Source: Lunularia cruciata (taxonomy: Eukaryota; Streptophyta; Marchantiopsida; Lunulariales; Lunulariaceae). From it: a stretch of DNA of 64,000 nucleotides. Positions 43,226 to 53,989 of the stretch are shown here, one piece after another (the first letter of the stretch is position 1; each line of letters begins with the position of its first letter). A program made the position numbers and the translations under genes. The notes beneath the pieces are model-generated. The model did no database searches. It had not been told where the DNA came from and saw only the letters and a program-made list of their open reading frames with translations. The stretch is taken from the NCBI GenBank assembly GCA_948567375.1, contig OX419758.1, forward strand, positions 7,259,001 to 7,323,000. Direction: 5' to 3'.

Positions 43226-44319
43226 GAGGAATTGGAGAGATTGTGTGAAGTGGATTGCAGATTTTGGGGATTAAGGTGATTTTGGGCAAAATCTCAAGTT
43301 TGAGATCTGGACTTGAGATTTCTACACATGATAGCTTGGGTTATCTTTCAGTTAGCACACTTGAAATTATTATGAGACCTACTATGCACACTAAGCTAGA
43401 ATTTTTGAAAGTTGATAGGGTAAAGTGCTCCAGCAACTACATGCTCTCTGGAAAATTATACAAAGTCTGCCATTTCTTCAATTTTCAATGAATTGTCCTA
43501 AAAATTTCCAAGAACATTCAGTGCATTGTATTCTACCTGCTGCCACAATAAAATGATTGAGAGATAGTTTTTGCACAGGGCGTTATGAGTTTTTGAAGTA
43601 AGGGGGGTGGTTTTCAGACCAAATCTGAAAATTGTGTGCTGAATAGAAAGGTGTCTAGGCCAAATGGCTCAATGAAAAGATCTGAAATTTTGCAAGGAGA
43701 GATATCCTAGAGTTGTGATCAAGTGTGCAAAGTTTCAGAGGATTGTGACGTACTGGTTGGGCGATTTGAGTGACATTGTGAGGAAGGGTCAATTCTGCAG
43801 ATTGGAGATCTCATGCATGAGGAGTTTGAGATCAACAAAAAGCATGTTTGAGTGTTTAGATTCATCTTGGGAACATGGAATGTCATCAAGAGTGGAAATT
43901 GAGATTATGCAAGGTTCCTCAAGGGTTTGAGGTGATTGTAGGGGTGGATTTGAGGAAAAGAGAGTTTAAAATAGAATGTGAAGAGAGTGTTAAGAGGATC
44001 CAAAAACCTACACCACTTGGAGGAAAGAGTGAGTCTAAGTACTTTCTGTGTGGAGAGAAGGGACATAAGGCAATTTCATGTCCATTGACCTTTGAGAGCA
44101 AGATATTGAGAGAAAGGAGAGGCTTACTTGACTTGGGTTTGCATGTTGGACCTTCTTCACCAAGATTAGGAGGGAGAAGATCTAAGACCAAGGAGTTGTG
44201 TGAGGTTTGTGGAGTGGAGTAAAAGCACTTTTGGAGACTTTGGTGAAGGATCTTGGAGAGAGTCTTAGTACAGCTACAGAAATACTACCACCTTCATCAA
44301 CTAGTTCTCAAGATTAGTG
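43226..44319 (+). other. E1 leader spacer with a zinc-knuckle-like ORF (43875-44222)
   Basis: Mostly without long frames. The 115-codon frame at 43875-44222 has GFEVIVGVDLRKREFKIE, then a knuckle-like YFLCGEKGHKAISC and a CEVC near its end. The knuckle is Y-x2-C-x4-H-x4-C: a CCHC motif with its first Cys changed to Tyr. It may be a decayed second nucleocapsid or an inserted fragment. It lies between the two leader ORFs. Confidence 0.4.
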
Positions 44320-44484
44320 ATGGAGATAATCTTTCAACTTATGGATAAACTATCCATGAGAGTTAGATTAATATGCACTCTAGGATTTGATGTTACTATA
44401 GAAATCTTGGAGCAACCTGAACCTTTTGTGTTCCCTAGAGTGGATTATTCTCAAATGGTGTTAGTCATGTATATACTCTATTAG
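44320..44484 (+). CDS. Second leader ORF of E1 (54 aa)
   Basis: Starts MEIIFQLMDKLSMRVRLICT, then LGFD, PEPFVFPRVDYSQ and ends VLVMYILY before TAG. A diverged relative of 43055-43225. It ends about 70 bases before the gag ATG, like the A1 pair. Confidence 0.5.
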   Translation: MEIIFQLMDKLSMRVRLICTLGFDVTIEILEQPEPFVFPRVDYSQMVLVMYILY

Positions 44485-44555
44485 TAATAAAGTGAGAGAA
44501 AATAAAAGAAAAGAAAATAAAAATTTAAGAGAAAGAAAGATAGTGAGAGGTTAAG

Positions 44556-45803
44556 ATGGAGAAACTTCCGGTTTTCTTTGGCAAGGATGGAGAAGATGTT
44601 GAGGCCTTTGTGAGAGACTTCAAGAGAGCTTGCATAGGAAACAATGAGAGAAGGAAAAATGAGTGGGCCTCATTATTACCAGATTTCTTTGAGGATGTAG
44701 CACTTACATGGTATGAGTCAGAATACCAAAAGATAGAGAGGAGAGATGGGGAAGAGGAGTCTTGGGAGACTTTGACTTTAGCACTCATTGAGAACTTTCT
44801 TCCTGATCAAAGTTATGAGAGATTGATGAGTGAGGTTACATTTCTCAAGCAAGGAGATGGAGAGAAAGTGAGAGTCTATGTGGAAAGAGTGGAAAAGTTG
44901 GAGTCTAGATTTCGCATAGTGTTGAGGAAGGGTGGGGATGATGTGGAGACTACAATGATTGGCAGAGGGGCCATGCTCACCAAGAATTTTGTGGGAGGGT
45001 TGAGACCACAAATTAGAAGCAAGGTGAGATATGAGAAACCTTCTTCCAAGGTTGAAGCTACCAAAATTGCAATTCGTATGGAGGAGAGTTTGGAAGGGGA
45101 TGAGAGTGATTTGGTGGTGAAGGAGGTTGTGCATCCTCCTCAAGGCTACAAGAATGGTGGAAATTCTGATACTTTGGTGACAAGGGTTGCACCACAAGTA
45201 GTAGTTGCTCCAGTTCTTGCACCTCCACCAAAAGATCCACTCCAAACCATCACAGAACAACTTGCGGATCTCAAGATCAATGAGGTGCAACTATGGGAGA
45301 AGAGAGAGGTGGATCAGAATGTAGGGAGAGGGCCTAGGAGTTATAGAAACTATCCATATAGAAGAGGCCAACCAGCCAACAATTTCAATGATAGAAATTG
45401 TTTTGGTTGTGGAGGAAGAGGCCATATCCAAAGGAATTGCCCAAATTCCACTTACCATGGAGGAAGGGGTTATGAGGGAGCCAATAGAGGGAAAGAGGGA
45501 GGTAGTGAAACCCAAGTGGCTCCTAATCCCAACAAAGGTAAGGGGATAGCATCCATAGATGTGGTTGAGAGCAAGTATGAGAAGGGAGAGTGCTCAAACT
45601 CCAAGGGTCTTAATTTGGAGCTTTTGGCACAAGAGAAGAAGAGAGCTCGTTTTGCAGAGGATGTTCACTCTTCTCAAGGATTTACTTCAAGCAAGGATAC
45701 TTCTATGTCTACTAGGAGCACTCGCATCTCAACACCATCAACAACAAAGACTCCAAGGAAGAAGTTGGGGATGGAGGACTTCTTGATCTCAAAGCAACAA
45801 TAG
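44556..45803 (+). CDS. E1 gag polyprotein (415 aa), intact
   Basis: Starts MEKLPVFFGKDGEDVEAFVRDF, a classic capsid opening. Capsid landmarks are VALTWYESEYQ, ENFLPDQSYERLMSEV, KVRVYVERVEKLESRF and KNFVGGLRPQIRSKV. A Pro/Val-rich linker comes next, then an Arg/Tyr/Gly-rich stretch and one knuckle CFGCGGRGHIQRNC (about residues 280-295). The basic tail ends MEDFLISKQQ. It is the only intact gag in the window. It forms the cytoplasmic particle that holds the RNA. The stop is TAG in the same register as the protease that follows. Confidence 0.9.
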   Translation: MEKLPVFFGKDGEDVEAFVRDFKRACIGNNERRKNEWASLLPDFFEDVALTWYESEYQKIERRDGEEESWETLTLALIENFLPDQSYERLMSEVTFLKQGDGEKVRVYVERVEKLESRFRIVLRKGGDDVETTMIGRGAMLTKNFVGGLRPQIRSKVRYEKPSSKVEATKIAIRMEESLEGDESDLVVKEVVHPPQGYKNGGNSDTLVTRVAPQVVVAPVLAPPPKDPLQTITEQLADLKINEVQLWEKREVDQNVGRGPRSYRNYPYRRGQPANNFNDRNCFGCGGRGHIQRNCPNSTYHGGRGYEGANRGKEGGSETQVAPNPNKGKGIASIDVVESKYEKGECSNSKGLNLELLAQEKKRARFAEDVHSSQGFTSSKDTSMSTRSTRISTPSTTKTPRKKLGMEDFLISKQQ

Positions 45804-46115
45804 AACTACAATATGTTGGAGGATGTTGGTAGTCACAAGGCTAACATCACAGTGGGCCAATTAATTGCTTTGAACCCTACCTTGAGAAAGGAGCTTAGAG
45901 GTGGTTTGAGTTCTACAAGGAGCAAGAGGAAGAAGAAGACAAAAGTTCCGGTATCAATGGGGGTGGTGGATGCCAAACCAGCACCATGGGAGGCTTGTGA
46001 AAATGCCTCCAAGATTCATGTGAGAGTGAACGGTCACAACATCAAGGATGCATTGGTTGATGGAGGATCAGAAGTGAATGCCATGTTAGAAAGGTTGATG
46101 AAGAAGTTGGGTATG
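45804..46115 (+). pseudogene. E1 protease, first part (cut by A4)
   Basis: In frame with gag after a single TAG (45801-45803). It reads HKANITVGQLIALNPTLRKEL, a basic KRKKKTKVP, then HVRVNGHNIKDALVDGGSEVNAM, with D-G-G-S in place of the usual D-S/T-G triad, and LMKKLGM. A4 begins here; the register resumes after it. Confidence 0.75.
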
Positions 46116-46868
46116 TGTAATACCAAGGGTTAGCCATATGATCTAGATGTGAAATTCGGTTTGGTAACATCTAGAATGATGTTATACACGATGGTCAAAA
46201 TAGATCAGATAGAAGTATCACCAAAAGAGTACTTCTACCAATAGGGCAGAAACCAAAATAGACTTGAGAACCTTAGAACCAATAGCTAGACATATGATTT
46301 AAAGGTGAGAATTGGTTTGGTAACATCTGGAAGGATGTTACACATGATGGACTAAACAGATCAGAAAGAGGTATCACCAAAAGGGGACTTCTACTAATAG
46401 AGTAGGAACCGAAATATGCCTGAAATCTTTGAAGGCAATTTTGGAGGCCTAAACGGATGAATTAGGCCTTGAAATTATGTACTCCCCCCCCAACAGAGGA
46501 AAGGCTGGCTTTCCCTCCTCCCTGGTTTGTCTCGTCGAGAGCTTTCCAATGGTACCTTACTCATGTGATTTTGAGATTCCTACAGGAAGATTCCCTAAAA
46601 GATTCCCTCCGGTCAAAGCTCGTTTGACCAACCAGATAGGACCTAGACCAGATAGGACCTAGACCAGACAGGTCACCCATCCAAGTAAGTAATCCAAGGG
46701 TGGAGCTTACTGACATGTCACCTATCTGTGTCCATAATCCTATGGTGGAGCTTCCTTGGAGGAGATCCTCTTTGTTTATATAATAAAGAGAATGTGCTTC
46801 CTTGGGGCATCGAATGTTTGAGTGTGCAATCTATGTTTTCTTTCTTCTCTTGTCCTCTATGTATTACA
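46116..46868 (+). repeat. A4: solo LTR of family A in E1 protease
   Basis: 753 bp, TGTAATACCAAGG to TATTACA, with exact target duplication GTATG (46111-46115 and 46869-46873). It is about 165 bp longer than the A1 LTR because the U3 start is present twice: about 46116-46276, then a diverged copy from about 46277. It carries the W-box palindrome (46611-46629) and TATATAA (46778-46784). Confidence 0.9.
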
Positions 46869-46873
46869 GTATG

Positions 46874-47335
46874 ATACCCTCAAGACCTTCAACATTTGTG
46901 GTGAGCATGGCAAACAAGCAACAAGTTCGACCAGTAGGGGTGATGGATAAAGTGGTTGTTTCAGTTATGGGAGTTCAAAATCTCATGACTTTCCAAGTCT
47001 TGAAGGATTCAAGCTATGACTTACTTCTTGGGAGGCCATGGTTAAGAGCAGCACGCACAACTGATCAATGGCACAAAGGGTACTTGAGGATTGGGCCATC
47101 AAACCATAGAGTCACAGTTCTTGTGACTAACACCACCAACACTTCACATTTAGATACATCATCTTCTGATTATTGGGAATCAGAGTCTGAAAAAGAAGCT
47201 TTAGGTGTGAACACAAGCATTGAAGAAGAGAATTCCATGGAGGAGGATGAATTTGAATTTGATTCAAATATGTATCCTTTGTGTGCTATGGATTTTGCAC
47301 CTAAGCTAGAGGTTTTGAAGGACCCAGATAAATAA
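46874..47335 (+). pseudogene. E1 protease, second part, and linker
   Basis: Continues the protease: PSTFVVSMANKQQVRPVGVM, VSVMGVQNLMTFQVLKDS, then DLLLGRPWLRAARTT (the ILG-x-PWL segment). An acidic linker follows (SESEKEALG, EEENSMEEDEFEFDS), and a TAA ends the frame at 47333. The A4 block plus one target copy is 758 bp, which explains the register change relative to 45804-46115. Confidence 0.78.
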
Positions 47336-48308
47336 CCATTTACACTTGAGGAGGTAGAGAGAAGGTGAGCTACCCTCAAGTATGGTCCAAATGTTACCAA
47401 GGAGGAGAAGGTGAGATTTGAGGAGATTTTTTGCAAGTTCATCCATCTGTTTGCTTTCAATTACAAGGATTTGAAGGAAGTCACATTGGAGGAGCACAAG
47501 ATAGAGGTGGAATCACATGCAAGACCAATCCACCAAAAGCAATATTGCATTAGCCCACCAATATCTTTGGTTGTGAAGGAGGAGATTGATAAGCTCAAGG
47601 AGGAAAGATTTATCTTTGAGGTGGAGAATTCAGAATGGGTGTCTCCAATTGTCATTGTGAAGAAAAAGAATGGCAAGCTTCAGGTATGTGTGAATTACAA
47701 TAAGCTCAATGATTTTGCCAAGGACTACTACTCATTGCCATTCATTGATGAGATCTTGGAGGAGGTTGTAGGTCATGAGAGGTACAGTTTTGGAGATGGT
47801 TATAGTGGAGATAATGAAATCAAGATTGCACAAGAGCATTAGCATTAAAAAAAAGAATTTGAAATGAAAAACCACCACATTCACCACACCTTGGGGAACT
47901 AACACTTTCAAGGTCATGCCTTTCAGGCTTTGCCATTGCAAAGCCACATTCCAATAGTTCATGAACAAGGTATTTGAACCTTTCATTAAGAAATTTGTGA
48001 GAGACTTCATTGATCATTTTTGTGTCTATGGGAGCAAGGAGGAACACTTTGAGCACCTAATCAAGGTCTTGCAATGCTAAGATGAGGCAAATTTATCACT
48101 CAACCCAAAGAAGTGCATTTTTGGATGTGAAGAAGGTCTACTTTTGGAGCACATCATCTCCAAGGATGGAATAGCAGTTGATCTTGAGAAGGTGAGGAAA
48201 ATGTCAGACCTTCTATCCCCTTCAAGCTTGACAAAGTTATGCCAATTCTTGGGGATGGCTGGGTACTATAGGAGGTTCATCTTCTCATTTCACAACAAGG
48301 CTTAAGAA
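47336..48308 (+). pseudogene. E1 reverse transcriptase, broken
   Basis: First open part 47411-47842: IHQKQYCISPPISLVVKEEI, WVSPIVIVKKKNGKLQVCVNYNKLND, LPFIDEILEEV. After a stop and frameshift it resumes near 47910 (FKVMPFRLCHCKATF). The catalytic motif reads FVRDFIDHFCVYG near 48000-48025, with His in place of the second Asp that E2 keeps (FIDD). FLGMAGYYRRFIFSF follows. Non-functional. Confidence 0.8.
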
Positions 48309-49043
48309 TTGAACATCTACATGAAGAAGGGTGTAGATTACATGGTGATTTTGGAAGACAAGGAGGCTCTTAAAGCTTTTGAGGAGCTCAAGCAATCCCT
48401 TGTTGTAGCTCCTATTCTAGCTAAACCTGATTGGAGTAACCCTTTCATCCTCTTCATTGATGCTTCTAATGCAGCTATAGGATGCACTCTTAGTCAATTA
48501 GACCACGATGCGCATGATCATCCAATAGCTTATGCTAGTAGGCAGATGGTTTCAGCAGAGAAGAACTACTCTGTCATGGAGAGAGAAAGGTTGGCAGTGA
48601 TCTTTGGTCTCAAGAAGTTTAGACACTACTTGATTGGAGGGAAAGCCATCATTGTCACAGATCACAAGGCTTTGAAGTACATCTTCAACAAGCCTAATGT
48701 TGAAGGGAGACTAGCAAGGTGGATGATATTCTTGTCTGAGTATGACTACATCATTGAGGATAGGCCAGGAAAGAAACATGCAAATGCTGGTTTGTTATCT
48801 AGGGCTTATGATCATGATGGAGATGAGCCAGTGGATGATTCCTTCCCGGATGAGGACCTTATGACAATCTCAATCACTCAAGAGGTTCCAATTGAGTACA
48901 AGGAGATTGTGGATTTTTTGACAAGAGGTAACTATCCAAAAGGGATGCATGCTAGGGAGAGGAAGGCCCTTGCAGCAAGATCTAGACCATACACAATGGT
49001 GGAGGATATTCTTTTTCACCAAGGAGCAGATGGTCTACTTTGA
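48309..49043 (+). pseudogene. E1 RNase H and integrase N-terminal linker (244 codons open)
   Basis: RNase H motifs are FILFIDASNAAIGCTLSQLD (first Asp), NYSVMERERLAVIFGLKKFRHYL (Glu), VTDHKALKYIF (Asp) and IIEDRPGKKHANAGLLSR, where the usual NxADALSR reads NAGLLSR. The frame then runs into the linker before the integrase zinc site (FLTRGNYPKGM, VEDILFHQGADGLL) and a TGA. Confidence 0.8.
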
Positions 49044-50208
49044 AGAGCAGTGGGTAAGGAAGAGTCTATCTTACTTATAAAGGAGTTTCATGAAAGTTTA
49101 GTGTGTGGAGGACACTTTGCAAGAAAGTTGACTGCTTTCAAGATTCTAGATTTAGGTTACCATTGGAGAGGGATTTTCAAGGATTGTCTTGATTCTTGCA
49201 AAACTTGTCATGTTTATCAAGCTTTTGCTAGAAATTCTACATCCACTCCACCACTAATATCAATTCCATTGCTATGACCTTTTGAGAAGTGGGGAATAGA
49301 TTTTGTAGGTCCTCTCAAAAGAACCCCAAGGAATAATTGGTATATTGTGGTAGTTACTAATTATCTTACTAAGTGGGTTGAGGCTAGACAATTGAGGGAC
49401 AAGAATGAAGATGAAGTTAGTAGATTTCTTTATGAATGCATTATCACTAGGTTTGGATGCCCTTTGGAGTTGGTTTTTGATAGAGGAGGAGAGTTTACAA
49501 GAAGCATTACTAAAGCCATGCTACAACATTTCTCTATCACACATAGAGTAACTACATGTTCTAAGCCAAATTCCAATGGCTTGGCTGAGAGAACCAATCA
49601 GACTTTGTGCATGATGTTGGCCAAAGATGCAGAAAGGAAGGGTGCTAAATATCATTGGGACAAGAGGATTCACACAGTTTTGTGGGTGTATAGGACAACC
49701 ATGAAGACTTTCATTGGATATTCTCCATTTCAATTGGTATATGGTATTGAGTCTACCTTACCTATTCATTTTGATCTTCCTACCTTCCAAAGCATTCATA
49801 GGAGATTGAAGAAAGCACAAGTAGGTGATGCATAGAAGTCAAGGAAGGATCACTTGATGGAGTTGGAAGAGGCAAGAGCAATTGCTATGGTTTGAGTGTA
49901 GCAACCCCAAAGGAAAAAAAGGAGAGTTATGCCAAGAGGCAAGGCAAGAAGAAGGTGGAGCCTTTCAAAAAAGGTGATTGGATAATATTGTTTGATTCCA
50001 TTTAGTTCAAGAGAGTGCAAAAGAAGTTTTTGCCTAAGTACTTTGGACCTTTCATAGTGGAGAAGGTGTGGGGAAATTACACCTCTGATCTCAAGGAGTT
50101 GGGAGGAAGACACTTTGATAGGATTAACCATGATAAGTTAAAAATGTATCATATAAGGTAGAGAGATCTTCATTTTGAGGTCAAAGTGAAAACTTAGTCC
50201 AAGGGTAA
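49044..50208 (+). pseudogene. E1 integrase, a few stops, no chromodomain seen
   Basis: HHCC site: EFHESLVCGGHFARKLTAFK, then DSCKTCHVYQ (49080-49220). Core: WGIDFVGPLKRTPRNNW (first Asp, 49290-49340), ITRFGCPLELVFDRGGEFTR (second Asp), and KPNSNGLAERTNQTLCMMLA (Glu, about 49565-49620), then YSPFQLVYGIESTLP. After a TAG at 49833 the C-terminal region (49850-50200) has KKKVEPFKKGDWIILFDS-like and LGPFIVEKVWGNYTSDLKEL phrases. It ends at a purine-containing AAGGGTAA before the LTR. No chromodomain motif found. Confidence 0.82.
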
Positions 50209-50896
50209 TGTAACACCCATTTATGCATGTGTGTGGTATTATAATATTTAGCTTAGTATAACAAGTACTTGAGAGATATTATTTATATAGATAAATGATG
50301 GTTCTACATTAGTCATGATTAGCTAAAGTTAGTCATAGCTAAGATAGAAGGGACCTTACTTTAGAGGAAGTGGAAAAGATAAGCACCACTATTTTGGATT
50401 CTAGTGTATTGACTTGGTATTATTCCTAGGTGTTTGTCTTCAAGGAAAGAGTTGAGAACTCTTGAGCCCGCAAGCCTTTTTGTTTTGGATTCTTCTTTAG
50501 TCCAAGGATAGCCCATGTGAAGGAATCCTTGACTTAGTTATTGAGTCAAGATAAGATCACATGCTTAGTAGAATATGCATATGTGGATGGATATTCCTTT
50601 ATACTTTTTGACTTTATTTGACTTTTAGTCTAATAACTTGAGTTACTTTGATAAATAGTAACTTTAGTGCGTAACTATTTCACAAGTATATAAACAAGGG
50701 ATTAGGAGATACTCATCATCCTTTCATTTGCAACTATCTCTCTCTCATTGAGTTATCTAGTGGGTAATGTCTTGAGTCTTGGAGTGTTAGCCTTAGAGGA
50801 GTATGATGGAGTTGGTGTTCATTGTCTTCTTAATCCATGGTGCACTACCATAATAGCCATCATAAGTTCATCTTGAGTGAGAGGCAGGCTAGCTCA
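50209..50896 (+). repeat. 3' LTR of E1
   Basis: 688 bp, TGTAACACCCATTTATGC to GGCTAGCTCA. The next bases (CAGAT) do not repeat the left flank. Right flank is family D. Confidence 0.88.
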
Positions 50897-51857
50897 CAGA
50901 TCAAGTATACCTGGATCTGTAAAGTGCACAATTTAGCCCAACTCAAAAATTGATCTATATCTAGGGTTTGAGATTGGATTGCACATCAAAATTTGTAGGA
51001 GTTTAGATAAAAGCACAAATAGCTTCCATGGAAAATATGGTTGGGTCACCTTATTGCATTAATTCTCAAGAGTGAGAACTTATGCAAACCTTTGATCTAG
51101 AAATTTGGTAGAATTTCCAAGACCTAGGAGCAAACCCTCAATTAGAGATTTCAAAATTAGGGTGAAAACCTACAAAAAATATTGCCAAGTTTGAGACCTT
51201 CTCAAGGGAGATATAGTGATCAGATTATGACTTATATCATATCAATGGGAAGCTTATCTCATAAGCTTTCCATTGAGTCCTAGAACACTTGCATTCAAAT
51301 CACAAAGAAAAATTTATGTCTATATGAGTTGCACAAAGGTTTCTCCATAAAAAAATATATAATTTCTCCACTTGGATTAGAAATTGGGTAAAATCTAAAG
51401 TAAATATTGAAGAAAGCTTGGAATATAGATTTGAATAAGCTTAAGAGTAGAGAAAGAAGGCTTTGAAGCTCATTTCTAACAAAAAGCACAAAAAGTCATT
51501 TTTTTTATTCTTGTGATTGGATCCCTCTGTGCTTGCACGCCTATTTGTATGCCCATTTGGATTGGATTGGTATGTAGGTGTTGCTCTTAGGTTCCTGCCT
51601 TCTAGGTGTGTTGTGCTTTTTTCCTTGGTAATGTGGGAAATGATGATCAAGAGTGTGTGTTGTGATGATAGGTTAGGTTGCTTGTTACTCTCCTATCCGA
51701 TAGAAGGAAAACTAGAAACAAGAGTAAAAGGTATCAATGATTGGGCAATAAGTGTGCTTAAACTAGTAATGAAAAATCTAAACACAACCTTTGATCCATA
51801 AACTCCATAGCTAGGCACCCAATGTGTTCCCAAAGAGAGAAAGGCAAAGTACAATAG
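50897..51857 (+). mobile_element. Family D fragment D2
   Basis: Matches reverse-complemented D1 (2440 down to about 1330), beginning inside the unit (GTATACCTGGATCTGTA against GTATACCTGGGTCTGTA). Both share the phrases around TTGTGATTGGATCC and GTTCCCA(A/G)AGAGAGAAA. No long frame. Ends where coiled-coil unit I starts. Confidence 0.6.
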
Positions 51858-52197
51858 CGAACAAAAAGAAGAGGTTAGTATGGTGACATCGGTTGTGGAG
51901 CACTACTAAGGGAAAAGGACCTGGCTTCCATGGAGGCCTGAAGTCATCACCTTGAAGTTGCTCTTGAAAATCAAGAAGCCTTCTTGAAGACAAAGTAGGA
52001 TGAGTTTACTATGCTTTCTAGAAACCACAAGGCTTGGAAGCATGAAAATAACATTGTGATAATAAAGCACAAGGAGGAGTCACAAAGCATCAAGGCACAC
52101 CTTGCAATGATGAAGGCACGTACCACCCAACAAGAAAAAGCCTTTGCAAATTACAAGACCACATAAGATGAGAGCACGCAATAAAAGGATTGGGAGA
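51858..52197 (+). pseudogene. Coiled-coil unit I, left fragment
   Basis: Plus strand, Lys/Glu-rich with stops: ALENQEAFLKTK, NHKAWKHENNIVIIKHKEES, HLAMMKARTTQQEKAFANYK. Its continuation seems to be at 59224. C3 lies between the two, without a clear target duplication. Confidence 0.4.
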
Positions 52198-53815
52198 TAT
52201 GACAATCCAACAAATATCACTTTTGCGGTAATAAGTCAATAAACTTCATTCCCACAAAGATATGAGTAAAAAATGGTCAAATATGCAATTAAATAATAAC
52301 CAAAAAATCTTCTTGGTTGTGTCTTTGATCTCTTAGCTAGAAACCACACCAATAAGAGAGTAACAACATTAAATCTTGTCAAGCATTACACATCCATAAT
52401 CACAATACTTCAAATCATTCCAAACAAACTTTGATTATGATCATTCAATTCTTCCCAAAAAAAGCTACTTCACTACAAAATGACTTTGCCTCAGAATTGT
52501 GTTCCATCCTTCCACTGAAGGCACAACTTCCTCAATCAAAGTTGCTTTGCATCAACCCTGTATTGCACTCATAAATGTAGAATACTACCAACACTACAAT
52601 TCTTCATCGATTCACCAAGGCATTGCTTTGATTGTTATCCACTCAAGGTCAAACACAAAAAATGAAATCAGCATTGCGGAATCCAACATCCAACAAGCTT
52701 ATTGACTTGCACTTTGAATTTCTCCAAATGGTCACAAACATGCATACACGATTGCTCAAAATTTAGTTGAAATGACAAGCACTAAGTTACAACCTTTTGC
52801 TTTACTCAACTTCAAAATAACATTACTGAATAACAACAAAACTATAAATGCTTCCTTTACAAAGGCTTTGCACTTGACAGTTAGTTAACTAAAATACTAT
52901 CCTAACAACTTTATTAACCTGCATGTCTGAAATTACAAACCACTTCTTCATATCTACCTCTTTATATCTACCTCTTCATATCTCAAAACTGTTACTCCTC
53001 CGATCCAATGTCAACTTCAACTTTGGCTTCCAAACCTGAGGTTCCTACAATTACTTCTCCATCTTTGGGTCTATCTAATATTACTACTTTATCCACTATT
53101 TATATTTTCTCTTTAATCTTAACTGAAATTGGAATGATAGCTAACCTATATAGATTCTCATTCCCTAACCCAATCTCTCCTAATGTCTCGAGCAATTTAC
53201 CTTAAGACACCTGCACTCCTTCTTCTGCAACTTCAGACTTCTTATTCATCTTCATCTTGCTACAAAGTCTATTTAAGTCTGATCTTACAAACTCTAATCT
53301 AAGACAGACATTGTCTCCTACCTCTATCATCTTCTTGTCTACACAATCTCTCTAGCAGATCAAAAGATTGTTCAAGTTGATATCCTTCACCTTCCTTCTT
53401 CTTGTTTCATGCATAAGCAATTTTAATTCATGCAGCCTTGCTTCTTCTAACTTACCCTTGGCGTTAGTAGTCAACATCACCTTCAAGTCCTCAACAATTG
53501 CTCCTACTAAATCAAACTCCATACTCAAAACTACCTTCTCCTTAGTTTGCTCAACCTCCAATTTTTTCAGTTACATTGCCAACTCATCCTCAAATTTTGC
53601 CTCCAGTGCTTCCTTCTCCTTGACATACTAGACTAGTTGACTTTCTACACTTCTGTGCAAAACCCACAATCAATCTCCCTCCTGGTGTCTATATGCCAAC
53701 TCTTGTTGCCAAGCTTCATCCTTCTCTATTGTGCTCTTCCGCAGACTCTCAAGCTCTTGCTCCATCACTGCGGCATTGACCTTTGGATGTATGACTTCTA
53801 CACTTGCATCAACAA
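52198..53815 (-). mobile_element. Family C unit C3, 3' part
   Basis: Minus strand. It begins TATGACAATCC AACAAATATCACTTTTGCGGTAA on the top strand, matching the C2 3' end. The coding region matches C2 28845-29560: the tail near 53000-53250 and a coiled-coil frame 53352-53561 (LEEARLHELKLLMHETRRRK, DINLNNLLI). Homology to C2 fades near 53720-53815. Confidence 0.7.
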
Positions 53816-53960
53816 TGTTGTACCTACATTTTTGTTGAATTGGTCTTTGAAAGAAGTGTACAGTTGAAGGAGAACTAAGCACAAAAGATGGAAGAAAGAA
53901 GAAGATTCATGTTTTTGTATCAACCCAAAGCACAAAAGGCCTTTACACTTCAAGAGCAGC
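53812..53960 (+). repeat. Inverted piece of a family C 5' end
   Basis: The top strand reads TGTTGTACCTACATTTTTG and continues with GAAAGAAGTGTAC, like the C2 and C3 5' ends but in the opposite orientation to C3. This suggests a further C copy or an inversion at this junction. Confidence 0.4.
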
Positions 53961-53989
53961 ATCATAGATGTGTGCTTCTCTGGTGTCAT

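Larger units (their letters stand above)
42322..50896 (+). mobile_element. E1: non-chromovirus Gypsy element with both LTRs, holding solo LTR A4
   Basis: LTRs 42322-43011 and 50209-50896; primer site 43018-43035; leader ORFs 43055-43225 and 44320-44484; intact gag; pro-pol split by A4. Integrase has no chromodomain that I can see. Flanks do not match: AGTTA before, CAGAT after. The left flank is E2 RT and the right flank is family D, which indicates a rearranged element. The LTRs differ more (about 92-93% by eye) than those of A1. Confidence 0.88.

Noticed and set aside
44778..45290. 170-codon minus-strand frame
   Set aside because: Antisense shadow of the intact E1 gag.
42322..50896. E1 as a simple intact insertion
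   Set aside because: No matching target duplication, and the two flanks belong to different elements.
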